DNA of 32,973 nucleotides from JANXQG01 sp037147235 (GCA_037147235.1 JBAWVO010000037.1:1-32973), one strand, 5' to 3'; positions 1 through 7,414 are shown, counted from the first letter of the stretch. Notes: generated by a model not told the origin, from the sequence alone. Translations and numbers: made by a program.

Positions 1-30
1 AGTGAAGTCATAGCACAATACCCGATTTGA

Positions 31-186
31 TACAATGCCAGAAGGACACAAGGCGAAGTTGTCGGCTGTCGTTATTGCCAGGCGAATGTGGTCGACTTGA
101 AGAATCAGCAGGCCGAGGCCCAAACCAGCATCCAGGAGCGTCGCCGCAAGTATTTTCAGTCCAGTGCCGGCCACCTGCGGCATTAA
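31..186 (+). pseudogene. Open frame with CxxC motif, no clear start (fragment or frameshifted small gene)
   Basis: The frame ending in TAA at 184-186 reads as plausible protein: a GCRYC zinc-knuckle-like motif, then a Gln/Glu/Arg-rich amphipathic stretch (NQQAEAQTSIQERRRKYFQ) and a SAGHLRH tail. It has no ATG and is closed upstream by a TGA at 28-30. An ATG at 35 in another frame starts MPEGHK and would join this frame after a single shift. It may therefore be a small zinc-ribbon protein broken by a frameshift, or the 3' end of a decayed gene. Its stop lies two bases from the stop of the next, convergent gene. The family is not recognised. Confidence 0.35.
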
Positions 187-187
187 C

Positions 188-673
188 CTATCTTCCCTCG
201 CCCGGGAGCGGCGCACCCAAGGGCACGCTGAACTGATAGTCCTGGGTCTGTAAGCGAATCTGCGGCGGTCCGGCGGGCTGACCGCTGGGCGGTCCGGCGG
301 GCTGAACGGAAAACGGCCCAACTGACCAAGCTGGTCCTGCGGGCTGACCGCTGGGCGGTCCCACGGGTTGGCCGGTTGGTTGCACGGAAATCGGCCCAAA
401 ATTCAGCCCAGGGGCCACCGACTGCTGACCCAAAGGTGGGGCTGGCGTATTGGCCTGCGGTTGGTTGTTGATGCCCTGAATCCGTTTGGCCACATTCTGC
501 TCGAACTTCTGTAGGTCGGAACCCACCTTGTTCTTATCCACCGAGACATTGACATTCACCTTGTTCGACTGGGGGTCGGAGGGGGACTGGCTAAAGGAAA
601 ACCAGCCGAGATAGAATCCGACAATCAGAATACAAATCAATAGCGTGAATGCCATTCGCAGCATGCCGAACAT
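188..673 (-). CDS. Membrane-anchored Pro/Gln/Gly-rich protein
   Basis: A 161-residue protein with one N-terminal hydrophobic segment (about residues 5-27, FTLLICILIVGFYLGWF) and no cleavage site, so it is probably anchored with its C-terminus outside. Residues 30-75 are charged and could be helical (NVSVDKNKVGSDLQKFEQN). From about residue 75 it is almost only Pro, Gln, Gly, Ala and Ser, with repeats of GPPSGQPAGP and GPFSVQPAGP. The DNA shows the same tandem units at about 265-400. The start is supported by GGGAG eight bases upstream. Such proteins are common in planctomycetes and have no known function; the low-complexity tail suggests an extended cell-surface spacer. Confidence 0.7.
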   Translation of the reverse strand: MFGMLRMAFTLLICILIVGFYLGWFSFSQSPSDPQSNKVNVNVSVDKNKVGSDLQKFEQNVAKRIQGINNQPQANTPAPPLGQQSVAPGLNFGPISVQPTGQPVGPPSGQPAGPAWSVGPFSVQPAGPPSGQPAGPPQIRLQTQDYQFSVPLGAPLPGEGR

Positions 674-904
674 CGCGAACTCCCTTTTCGCCAGGGGTGA
701 AGGTCAATTTTCAGGCTAATAGTCCCAAAAAAAGAGGGCGGTTTCAAGAGCAGTTTCCGAAGGGAGTACTGGAAGGTGAAAAAATTCACTCGTCCCACCC
801 GATATTTTCGTCATTTGATATTTCAGGTCTGTCCGCTAGCCTCGCCTTTGCCCCCTTGTTTGTCTGTCTCAATCGCCCATTTTGTTATGCCGAGACCAGG
901 GGCG

Positions 905-1531
905 TCAACCGCCCGAGGGCAACAATGCAGCGACAGGGGTGCGGCCCGCCTCGCGGCCTTCAATCATTAGCGACAATTCCGAGCCGACGGCATGGTTTTT
1001 GTGTTGCCGATAGTCGGGAACCTCGGCGGGGCCGGATGGATCGGTGTAGACCTCGATCCGCCGCTCCTGCAAATTGACAATCCAATAGATCGGGATCCCG
1101 GCGCGAGCATAGACCTGCTTCTTGATCGAACGGTCGCGAGCAAGACTCGCATCGGCCACCTCAACAACCAGTGCCACGTCTCGTGGCCCCGGATGGGAAC
1201 GACCGTATTGCTCGGGATCGCCTCGTACAATGGCCACGTCAGGCTCCGGCTCACTATCGCTCAAAGTGATCGGCTCCTGCGAGCGAACGTGCCAACCCGA
1301 CGGGAGAATTTGCTCCAACGCCTTCGTGGTGAAATGTCTTGCCGTCGAGTGGGGTGGGTTCTTTACCATCTTTGGTACAAGCCATCCTTCGAGGAGTTCC
1401 ACGGTATCGTCGTGAGTTAGGATGCCAACGGCGATCATCTCGTGATATTGCGACACCGAGAGCCGACAGACAGGCTCCGGCGGCATCGCGACCGGCATAA
1501 ATTGCCCGATTGGAGGAAAGACAGTAGACAC
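905..1531 (-). CDS. Uma2 family endonuclease-like protein
   Basis: About 208 residues when begun at the GTG at 1531 (MSTVFPPIGQF), which has AAGGGA just upstream; a TTG at 1558 and an ATG at 1498 are alternatives. It shows the Uma2 (DUF820, PD-(D/E)xK fold) layout: a D-D-T-V-E-L-L-E-G segment near residue 40, SEPEPDVAIVRGDP near 95, then ALVVEVADASLARDRSIKKQ and YARAGIPIYWIVNL, which hold the presumed catalytic Asp, Glu and Lys. Length is normal for the family. Planctomycetes and cyanobacteria carry dozens of paralogues. Nuclease activity is a fold-based prediction and the cellular role is unknown. A second, deleted Uma2 copy lies at 15981-16255. Confidence 0.85.
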   Translation of the reverse strand: MSTVFPPIGQFMPVAMPPEPVCRLSVSQYHEMIAVGILTHDDTVELLEGWLVPKMVKNPPHSTARHFTTKALEQILPSGWHVRSQEPITLSDSEPEPDVAIVRGDPEQYGRSHPGPRDVALVVEVADASLARDRSIKKQVYARAGIPIYWIVNLQERRIEVYTDPSGPAEVPDYRQHKNHAVGSELSLMIEGREAGRTPVAALLPSGG

Positions 1532-1620
1532 GACGCATCCCTTAATGATCAAGGACAATGCGTCAATTCTAGTCGGTGTGTCTTGTTGGTGTCAACCTGT
1601 GGCAGTTAAAGGAGTTACTC

Positions 1621-1703
1621 GAGGAACCGTATGCAGTAATCCTGCACATACGGGTCTGTGAGAGCCCCGGGTGAGCAATCACCCGAGGCCACCCGGCCCG
1701 ACT
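1621..1703 (+). mobile_element. Orphan 3' end of a group II intron (domains V and VI)
   Basis: Positions 1624-1656 fold as a domain V hairpin: CCGUAUG pairs with CAUACGG, a CAG/CUG inner stem is capped by a short loop, and a two-base CA bulge sits on the 3' side, as in bacterial group II introns. The base of the stem starts GAAC against GGUC, so the usual GU-type pair of the catalytic triad is an A-G mismatch. Positions about 1660-1690 form a second hairpin (CGGGUGA-GCAA-UCACCCG) in the place of domain VI, followed by a CCCGACU-type 3' end. No reverse transcriptase or domains I-IV fit in the 290-bp gap, so this is a truncated, probably dead, intron remnant. Confidence 0.7.
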
Positions 1704-1790
1704 GAAAAAGCGATGATTACTCGGACCATTCCCACTACCCCCACCCCGAAGGGGATACCTTATTTCCCGGAAAATTGTGAAAACCTTTGG

Positions 1791-1819
1791 TTGCTTGAGT
1801 CAGAAAAAATTGGTATGAT
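1791..1819 (+). promoter_or_regulatory. Sigma70-type promoter for the DUF1559 gene
   Basis: TTGCTT (1791-1796) and TATGAT (1814-1819) are separated by 17 bases. Transcription would begin near 1826, about 25 bases before the start codon, and a GGAGG lies in the leader near 1833. Confidence 0.55.
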
Positions 1820-1849
1820 GCGGTAGGGCGAGGTGGAGGCCATCCACGA

Positions 1850-2803
1850 ATGCGAGAAATTACCATGCCTAAAATTTCCTCGGATGTCAAGCGAAACCAG
1901 GCGAACCGGTTCGGCGGTTTTACGCTGGTGGAACTGCTCGTCGTGATTTCCATCATCGGAATACTCGTCGCTCTGACCATGCCGGCGATCCAAGCCGCAC
2001 GCGAGGCGGGACGCCGGACCTTGTGTTCAAACAATCTCCACCAGTTGGCCCTTGGCTGCACGGCACATGAAGCGCAGTGGCAGACATTTCCCTCGGGCGG
2101 CAAGGGGAAATGGTTTGCCGGCGACCCCGATAAGGGACCGGGAGCCCTGCAACCGGGCGGTTGGCACTACAACATCCTCCCTTTTATCGATAAGAAGGAT
2201 CTGCACGATATGGGCCGCAACGGCGACATGGAGCAGGGGCGATTGCGGGCAGAGACCGTCGTCGCGGAGTTTCTCTGCCCCACGCGGCATCGCGTCCAGG
2301 CTTTTTCGTTTCCCAGCGGCTCCTATGTAAATATTAACCCTCCGCAGTCGATCATCGGTCGCAGCGACTACGCCGGCAACGCCGGAAGCAATCTTGCCGA
2401 TAACGATGATCGACAGCGGGGCGCGATCGGTCAGGCTGGCGGCGTGTCGGCGGGCAAAATCAGGGATGGCCTTTCCTATACCTATTTGATCGGCGAGCGG
2501 TTCATGACCATCAGTGCCTATAATCAGGGCACCACGGAGAATGATGCGGGCTGGGATTCAGGCTACGACTACAACACGATTCGCTGGACCGCGGGTGCTC
2601 CTTCGCAGGATCGCGATATACCCGTAACGAACGCCGTGGCCTCGCTCTTTGGCAGTGCCCACCCGGCCGGTTTCCACATGGCGTTCTGCGACGGCTCGGT
2701 GCGCAAGATGAATTACGACGTCAAACCCACCCTTCACGCCTCGCTGGGTGCTCGTGCCGACGGCCAGCCGACGCAGTTGCAAGACATCGAAGCCGGCAAG
2801 TAG
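1850..2803 (+). CDS. DUF1559 domain protein with prepilin-type N-terminus
   Basis: 317 residues. A short basic leader ends at GGFTLVELLVVISIIGIL (about residues 22-39), the type IV prepilin/pseudopilin cleavage and methylation motif (cut after Gly, Phe methylated, Glu+5). The rest matches DUF1559 (SBP_bac_10-like): AAREAGRRTLCSNNLHQLALG after the helix, FLCPTRH and SDYAGNAGSN in the middle, and the end signature HPAGFHMAFCDGSVRKM (about 280-296). Planctomycetes carry tens of these genes; they are thought to be pseudopilin-like surface or secretion-system proteins, with no proven role. The start at 1850 has GGAGG about 12 bases upstream; an ATG at 1865 is possible. It is convergent with cysA. 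Confidence 0.93.
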   Translation: MREITMPKISSDVKRNQANRFGGFTLVELLVVISIIGILVALTMPAIQAAREAGRRTLCSNNLHQLALGCTAHEAQWQTFPSGGKGKWFAGDPDKGPGALQPGGWHYNILPFIDKKDLHDMGRNGDMEQGRLRAETVVAEFLCPTRHRVQAFSFPSGSYVNINPPQSIIGRSDYAGNAGSNLADNDDRQRGAIGQAGGVSAGKIRDGLSYTYLIGERFMTISAYNQGTTENDAGWDSGYDYNTIRWTAGAPSQDRDIPVTNAVASLFGSAHPAGFHMAFCDGSVRKMNYDVKPTLHASLGARADGQPTQLQDIEAGK

Positions 2804-2819
2804 TTTCTGTTGCAAAAAG

Positions 2820-2850
2820 TAGGGTGGGACGAGTGAAACGAGCCCCACTA
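2820..2850. repeat. Dispersed TAGGGTGGG...CCCAC repeat, copy 1
   Basis: TAGGGTGGGACGAG, a short centre, then ACGAGCCCCAC, in the gap between two convergent genes. GTGGG/CCCAC can pair as a short hairpin. Related copies lie at 5829-5860 and 13425-13460. This is a dispersed intergenic family in this genome. Confidence 0.7.
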
Positions 2851-2858
2851 AGTAGGAA

Positions 2859-3953
2859 TCAAATTCCTTCTCCATGGCCGAACACGCCCTGCTCCTGACC
2901 GAAAACTTTCACGCTTCGCGGTGAGACGAAGACTTGGCTGTCGATGCTGATCCCTAATGCTCGATAGCGATCTTGCGGCATCTCGGCTTGCAGCAACTCG
3001 CCGGTATTGGCCCGTAGTTCTATCCGCACGTTAGGGCCGGCGGAATGGACTCGCGTGATGACGGCCGGAAAGGCCGGGTGGCCGTTCCGGTGCGTCTCGA
3101 TCTCCAGATCGTGCGGACGAACGAAGACCCGCACCTGCTGCGACGGCGAGACTGCCGAATGGGGCGCATCCACGGAAAGCGTGGCGAAATGAATCTTGCC
3201 GCCTTCAACCCGACCGTGGAACTGGTTCACTTGGCCGAGGAAATTCATCACAAACTCGGTCTTGGGATTGTGGAACACTTCGTCGGGTGTGCCAAGCTGC
3301 TCGATACGGCCTTCATTCATCACCAGCACGCGGTCGGCCAGTTCCATCGCCTCGTCCTGATCATGGGTCACGAAGACGCTAGTCAGGTGGATCTCGTCGT
3401 GCAAGCGGCGAAGCCATTGCCGCAGTTCCTGCCGTACCCGGGCATCAAGGGCACCAAACGGCTCGTCCAACAGCAGCACTTTCGGTTCAATCGCCAGTGC
3501 CCGGGCCAGAGCCACGCGCTGCCGCTGGCCGCCGGAAAGCTGGTGCGGATAGCGATTGGCCTGGACGTCCAACTGCACAAGCTTGAGTAGTTCCATGACC
3601 TTGGCGTGGATTGTGTCTTTCGACGGCCGCCGCGCCCTGGGCCGCACCCGCAGGCCAAAGGCCACGTTTTCAAAGACCGAAAGGTGGCGGAACAAGGCGT
3701 AGTGCTGGAAGACGAAGCCAACTTGGCGGCTGCCTACGTCGCGTTTAGCCACGTCTTCGTCGTGAAACTTGATCGGCCCACTGCCAGGGTCGGGCTGCTC
3801 CAGTCCGGCGATGATCCGCAGGAATGTCGTCTTGCCCGAGCCGGATGGGCCGAGCAGCGCAACCAACTCACCCGCTTTCACGGTCAGGCTGACGTCGTTG
3901 AGGGCCTGAAAGGCGCCGAAGGTCTTGCTGATGCGTTGGGCTTCGATGCTCAT
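2859..3953 (-). CDS. cysA: Sulfate/thiosulfate ABC transporter ATP-binding protein CysA
   Basis: 364 residues from ATG 3953 (MSIEAQRISKTFG); a 15-residue longer reading from 3998 runs into cysW and is not needed. Walker A GPSGSGKTT is at 35-43, the Q-loop VFQHYALF near 81, signature LSGGQ at 139-143, Walker B VLLLDEP at 159-165 and the switch His in VFVTHDQDEAMELADR. The C-terminal part (after about 235) is the CysA-type regulatory/TOBE domain (VFVRPHDLEIE). It powers import of sulfate through CysT-CysW. Its ATG overlaps the cysW stop as ATGA, so the two are translationally coupled. It is the last gene of the sbp-cysT-cysW-cysA operon. Confidence 0.95.
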   Translation of the reverse strand: MSIEAQRISKTFGAFQALNDVSLTVKAGELVALLGPSGSGKTTFLRIIAGLEQPDPGSGPIKFHDEDVAKRDVGSRQVGFVFQHYALFRHLSVFENVAFGLRVRPRARRPSKDTIHAKVMELLKLVQLDVQANRYPHQLSGGQRQRVALARALAIEPKVLLLDEPFGALDARVRQELRQWLRRLHDEIHLTSVFVTHDQDEAMELADRVLVMNEGRIEQLGTPDEVFHNPKTEFVMNFLGQVNQFHGRVEGGKIHFATLSVDAPHSAVSPSQQVRVFVRPHDLEIETHRNGHPAFPAVITRVHSAGPNVRIELRANTGELLQAEMPQDRYRALGISIDSQVFVSPRSVKVFGQEQGVFGHGEGI

Positions 3954-4825
3954 AGTCCTGCTTTCTGTGCCAGATCCAATTGTCTCGCCACGCGCCATTC
4001 AATAAACGTCTTCGCCACCAGCGTCACCAACCCCAGCATGGCCAGCAGCGAAGCAACGGCGAAGGCCGCCGAGTAACATCCGGAATCGTTGTACAAGGTG
4101 GCCACTTCCAAGGGCATCGTATTGGTCACGCCGCTAATCCGCGCCGTTACCACAGAAACCGCACCGAACTCGCCCATCGCCCGGGCGTTGCAAAGAATAA
4201 CGCCGTAAAGCAATCCCCACTTGGCGTTGGGCAACGTGATTCGCCAAAAAATCTGCCAACCGCTCGCACCAAGCACACGGGCCGCCTGCTCTTCTTCGGT
4301 CCCCTGCGATTCCATGAGCGGGATCAATTCGCGGGCGACGAACGGAAAGGTCACGAACATCGTGACAATGATAATCCCCGGGATGGCGAAGATGATGCGA
4401 ATGCCATGGTCGGCCAACCACGGACCAAAGTAACCGTGGGTCGGACTGAACAGGACTACGAAGAGCAACCCGGCGATGACCGGCGAAACGGAAAATGGCA
4501 GATCGATCAGCGTGATCAGCAGATTTTTGCCCACAAACTGGAATTTCGCAATGGACCAGGCGGCGGCCAGGCCAAAGAGCGTGCCCATCGGCACCGAGAC
4601 CGCCGCGGCAATGCCCGTTAAATAGATCGCATGTAGGGCATCTGACGAAACCAGGGCCGCGAAGTAGGCTTGCACACCTTTTTCCAACGCCGCGCTGAAG
4701 ACCAGGAGCAGCGGCACGAGCAGGAACAAGGAGAGAAAAAACAGTGCCACGCCGATGAGCAGTCCACGAAGCCACAAAGGATCGGTAATGCGGATGTCAG
4801 GGTGGCTATGGGCGACAACAGGCAT
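3950..4825 (-). CDS. cysW: Sulfate ABC transporter permease CysW
   Basis: 291 residues from ATG 4825 (MPVVAHSHPDIR), which has AGGAA ten bases upstream. A longer reading from 4867 would take its first residues (MTNDE) from the tandem ATTCGTC repeat and is rejected. Six hydrophobic segments and the permease EAA loop EEEQAARVLGASGWQIFW (about 185-205) identify a BPD_transp_1 permease. LPFSVSPVIAGLLFVVLF and NARAMGEFGAVSVV are typical of CysW. With CysT it forms the inner-membrane sulfate channel driven by CysA. It lies 113 bases after the cysT stop, with the heptamer repeat array in the gap, and overlaps cysA by four bases. Confidence 0.94.
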   Translation of the reverse strand: MPVVAHSHPDIRITDPLWLRGLLIGVALFFLSLFLLVPLLLVFSAALEKGVQAYFAALVSSDALHAIYLTGIAAAVSVPMGTLFGLAAAWSIAKFQFVGKNLLITLIDLPFSVSPVIAGLLFVVLFSPTHGYFGPWLADHGIRIIFAIPGIIIVTMFVTFPFVARELIPLMESQGTEEEQAARVLGASGWQIFWRITLPNAKWGLLYGVILCNARAMGEFGAVSVVTARISGVTNTMPLEVATLYNDSGCYSAAFAVASLLAMLGLVTLVAKTFIEWRVARQLDLAQKAGL

Positions 4826-4854
4826 AGTCAAGTTCCTAATGATTTCTTCTTTTT

Positions 4855-4934
4855 CGTCATTCGTCATTCGTCATTCGTCATTCGTCATTCAGCATTCGTC
4901 ATTCAGCATTCGTCATTCAGCATTCGTCATTCAG
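4855..4934. repeat. Tandem 7-bp repeat (CGTCATT/CAGCATT)
   Basis: About eleven head-to-tail heptamers, mostly CGTCATT, alternating with CAGCATT in the second half. The array fills most of the cysT-cysW gap. It has no stop in several frames and so fakes protein starts on both strands. Confidence 0.9.
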
Positions 4935-4938
4935 CTTC

Positions 4939-5766
4939 TCATGTCGCATATCTTCGACTCCACCATTGAAGCATGTTGACCGTCAGCAACAACACGAACG
5001 ACGCCAGCAGCATCATCACCCCGAGGGCCGTGGCTCCGGCGTAATCGTACTGCTCCAGCTTGGAGATGATGTGCATCGGCACGATCTGTGCATCGCCGGC
5101 CGAGCTGCTCGCGATGAACACCACCGAACCGTATTCGCCCAAAGCCCGGGCGAACGCCAGCGAAAAACCGGTCAACAGGGCTGGCAACACCGACGGCAAG
5201 ATCACGCGAAAGAAAGTCTGTAAGCGGCCAGCGCCGAGGCTGGCGGCCGCTTCTTCAATCTGCGGGTCGAGATCCTCTAGTGCCGGCTGTAAGGTCCGCA
5301 CCACGAAGGGCAGGCCGATGAAGGTCAGCACGACCACCACGCCCCAATACGAGTACGAAATCTCCACGCCCTGGGGAAGCATGCGGCCGATCCAACCGTC
5401 GCGGGTATACAGCGCGCTCAGGGCGATTCCCGACACTGCGGTGGGCAGGGCGAACGGCAAATCAACGATGGCATCGAGCAACTTCTTGCCCGGAAACGTA
5501 TAGCGCACCAGCACCCAGGCCACAAGGAAGCCGAAGACGACATTCACCAGCGCACCGACCAGCGAAGCCCCCAGGCTCAGACGATACGAAGCCAAGATCT
5601 CCGGCCGCGTGACCGTCTCCACAAACCGCGGCCAGCCCATCGTTGTGGTTTGCAGCACCAGTCCGCCCAACGGAATGAGCACCAGCAACGATAGGTAAAA
5701 TAGCGTGAAACCCATCGTCAGGCCAAAGCCTGGCAACACGCTCGGTTTTTTCAGTCGGAATACCAT
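4939..5766 (-). CDS. cysT: Sulfate ABC transporter permease CysT
   Basis: 275 residues from ATG 5766 (MVFRLKKPSVLPGFG), with GGAAC about ten bases upstream. A 69-residue N-terminal extension from 5973 is encoded by repeat DNA and the 3' end of sbp, so it is rejected. Six membrane segments are visible, with the permease EAA loop IEEAAASLGAGRLQTFFRV and the CysT hallmarks DLPFALPTAVSGIAL and FARALGEYGSVVFI. It is the partner of CysW in the sulfate channel. It follows sbp after 124 bases that hold two dispersed repeats (5778-5810 and 5829-5860). Confidence 0.94.
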   Translation of the reverse strand: MVFRLKKPSVLPGFGLTMGFTLFYLSLLVLIPLGGLVLQTTTMGWPRFVETVTRPEILASYRLSLGASLVGALVNVVFGFLVAWVLVRYTFPGKKLLDAIVDLPFALPTAVSGIALSALYTRDGWIGRMLPQGVEISYSYWGVVVVLTFIGLPFVVRTLQPALEDLDPQIEEAAASLGAGRLQTFFRVILPSVLPALLTGFSLAFARALGEYGSVVFIASSSAGDAQIVPMHIISKLEQYDYAGATALGVMMLLASFVLLLTVNMLQWWSRRYAT

Positions 5767-5777
5767 GGGACAGTTCC

Positions 5778-5810
5778 AAAGTAGCAGGCACACTCCGTGT
5801 GCCGTCTGCC
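5778..5810. repeat. 33-bp palindrome-bearing repeat, copy 1
   Basis: The core GGCACACTCCGTGTGCC folds on itself. The whole 33 bases recur exactly, in inverse orientation, at 24892-24924. It lies between sbp and cysT. Confidence 0.85.
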
Positions 5811-5828
5811 AAAGCTTAGGACCGGTGG

Positions 5829-5860
5829 TAGGGTGGGCCGAGTAACACGAGTCCCACCAA
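5829..5860. repeat. Dispersed TAGGGTGGG...CCCACC repeat, copy 2
   Basis: TAGGGTGGGCCGAGT then CACGAGTCCCACC. Same family as 2820-2850, between sbp and cysT. Confidence 0.7.
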
Positions 5861-5890
5861 AATCGTCGCAAACTTCTTGGTTCCACCCTA

Positions 5891-6958
5891 CTATTTCGTA
5901 TAAATCTCGTCGAACACGCCCTTATCCGCGAAGTGGGTTTTCTGCGCGTTCTGCCAGCCGCCGAATACGTCATCCACGGTGAATAACTTCAATTCGACAA
6001 ATGGCTTGAGCAACGTGGCATCGACCGCCTTGCGGTCGCTGGGCCGATAAAAATTCTTCGCGGCAATTTTTTGGCCTTCGGGCGAATAGAGATACTTCAG
6101 GTATTCTTCGGCCACCGCGCGAGTCCCCAGTCGATCGACATTCTTATCGACCACGGCAACGGGCGGCTCTGCCAAGACGCTGATGCTCGGCGTGACCACG
6201 TCAAACTTCGCTTCGCCTTCCCCTTGTGTCTCCTGCAATGCCTCATTCTCCCAAGCGATCAACACATCGCCCTGGTTCTTCCGCACGAAGGTAATCGTGG
6301 CGTCGCGCGCGCCGGAATCGAGAATTTTTACATGCTGATAAAGCTCGCGGACAAACTCCTTCGCCTTCTTTTGGGCCGCTTCCACCGCCTCGGCCTGCTT
6401 GGGGTCGTGAAGCTTGCTGAGATCACCCAATTCGCGATTCAAGGCAAAACCCCATGCGGCCAGGTAATTCCAACGGGCACCGCCCGAGGTCTTGGGGTGC
6501 GGCGTAATAATCTCGACGCCCGGCTTGATCAGGTCGTCCCAGTTGTGAATGCCCTTGGGATTGCCCTTGCGAACCAGAAAGAGAATCGTCGAAGTATACG
6601 GACTGTTGTTGTTGGGCAGCTTCTTGGGGCTGGTCTGCCAATCCTTGGCCAGCAAGTCTTTCGCAGCGATGGCATCGACATCATAGGCCAAGGCCAGCGT
6701 TACCACCGATGCCTCCAAACCATCGATCACGCTGCGAGCCTGCTTGCCCGATCCGCCGTGCGATGAATGGACGGTTACATTCTCGCCGGTAGTTTCCTTC
6801 CAATGCTTGACGAAAGCAGCGTCATATTCCTTGTACAGTTCGCGCGTCGGATCGTAAGATACGTTCAAAAGATCCTTGCCACTAGAGCCACATCCCGAAA
6901 GAAGGGTAACGCCACTGAGCAAAATGAGGGAGGCCGCGAAAGAACGATAGAATATCAT
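5891..6958 (-). CDS. sbp: Sulfate-binding lipoprotein of the ABC transporter
   Basis: 355 residues from ATG 6958 (MIFYRSFAASLILL). The signal peptide ends in the lipobox LSGC (Cys23), so the protein is a lipid-anchored binding protein. The family signatures NVSYDPTRELYKEYDAAF, SHGGSGKQARSVIDGL and TPHPKTSGGARWNYLAAW are the sulfate-contacting loops of the Sbp/CysP family. Length is normal. An upstream-extended reading to 7147 crosses the promoter region and is rejected. First gene of the operon; it captures sulfate or thiosulfate outside the inner membrane and hands it to CysT-CysW. Sequence alone does not separate Sbp from CysP. Confidence 0.94.
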   Translation of the reverse strand: MIFYRSFAASLILLSGVTLLSGCGSSGKDLLNVSYDPTRELYKEYDAAFVKHWKETTGENVTVHSSHGGSGKQARSVIDGLEASVVTLALAYDVDAIAAKDLLAKDWQTSPKKLPNNNSPYTSTILFLVRKGNPKGIHNWDDLIKPGVEIITPHPKTSGGARWNYLAAWGFALNRELGDLSKLHDPKQAEAVEAAQKKAKEFVRELYQHVKILDSGARDATITFVRKNQGDVLIAWENEALQETQGEGEAKFDVVTPSISVLAEPPVAVVDKNVDRLGTRAVAEEYLKYLYSPEGQKIAAKNFYRPSDRKAVDATLLKPFVELKLFTVDDVFGGWQNAQKTHFADKGVFDEIYTK

Positions 6959-7022
6959 TAGGTTTCTCGTCTTAGTGATCTTTTTATTGCGCGAGTAAGC
7001 TACATACTGGTTATTACTGTAA

Positions 7023-7039
7023 TGCAAGCCCTGTGCCAA
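7023..7039 (-). promoter_or_regulatory. Near-consensus sigma54 (-24/-12) promoter of the sulfate operon
   Basis: On the minus strand the sequence is TTGGCACAGGGCTTGCA: TGGCAC, five bases, TTGCA. The GG and GC doublets have the spacing required for RpoN. Transcription would start near 7012, giving a leader of about 53 bases before sbp. No equally good -35/-10 pair was seen here. Confidence 0.75.
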
Positions 7040-7096
7040 GCAGAAATTCGGGATGTTTTGCGGGAAAAGCGAACATTTTGGACAAAAACCATGGAT

Positions 7097-7150
7097 TCTA
7101 TCATATTTACAAGAAGTGATCCGTACAATATGGTAGCGATCTATCATATT
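7097..7150. promoter_or_regulatory. Dyad/direct repeat array upstream of the sigma54 promoter (putative activator sites)
   Basis: CTATCATATT occurs at 7098-7107 and 7141-7150, 43 bases apart (about four helical turns). An inverted copy, AATATGGTAG at 7127-7136, forms a dyad with the second copy around CGAT. The array lies about 85-140 bases upstream of the predicted start, the usual position of enhancer-binding-protein sites for sigma54. The binding protein is unknown and is not encoded in the window. Confidence 0.55.
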
Positions 7151-7158
7151 AAGCGGAT

Positions 7159-7174
7159 AATGGCTCTTCCGGTT
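7159..7174. repeat. AATGGCTCTTCCGGTT repeat, solo arm
   Basis: The same 16 bases form the left end of the nested element at 12208-12330 and recur at 13403-13418. Here only one arm is present. Confidence 0.7.
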
Positions 7175-7303
7175 GTGCCGTAATGGCTAGGGCGAGTTCC
7201 GGGGAGAGCAATCGATGTCCCTCCCCCCCTATTCTGCGTAATTACCAAGCCGCATTGACATAACTGCCACAAATCATTACCGTGCTCGGCGAAAAGCTTG
7301 TCT

Positions 7304-7414
7304 GGCTCCCCGCCGGGTTTGCGGATAATTGTGGTGCGGGCGTCCCGCCTGCCCAAGATGTTGTGGTTAAACCGGGCAGGCGAGACGCCCGCACCACAAA
7401 CTTGGCGGAGAGCC
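7304..7414. mobile_element. 111-bp MITE-like palindromic element, copy 1
   Basis: Terminal inverted repeats GGCTCCCCGCC and GGCGGAGAGCC enclose a second, longer inverted pair (TTGTGGTGCGGGCG... and ...CGCCCGCACCACAA). The copy at 25789-25899 has the same length and is inverted; they differ at about four positions. Non-coding; it lies 70 bases before ccmE. No clear target-site duplication was found. Confidence 0.85.

Noticed and set aside
2859..3953. Phosphate, molybdate or spermidine specificity for the ABC operon
   Set aside because: The binding protein has the sulfate-family blocks SHGGSGKQARSV and HPKTSGGARW and is linked to two CysT/CysW-type permeases.
4826..4867. Extended N-terminus of CysW
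   Set aside because: The extra residues come from the ATTCGTC tandem array; the ATG at 4825 has a good ribosome-binding site.
5767..5973. 69-residue N-terminal extension of CysT
   Set aside because: It is encoded by two dispersed repeats and the end of sbp; family alignment starts at ATG 5766.
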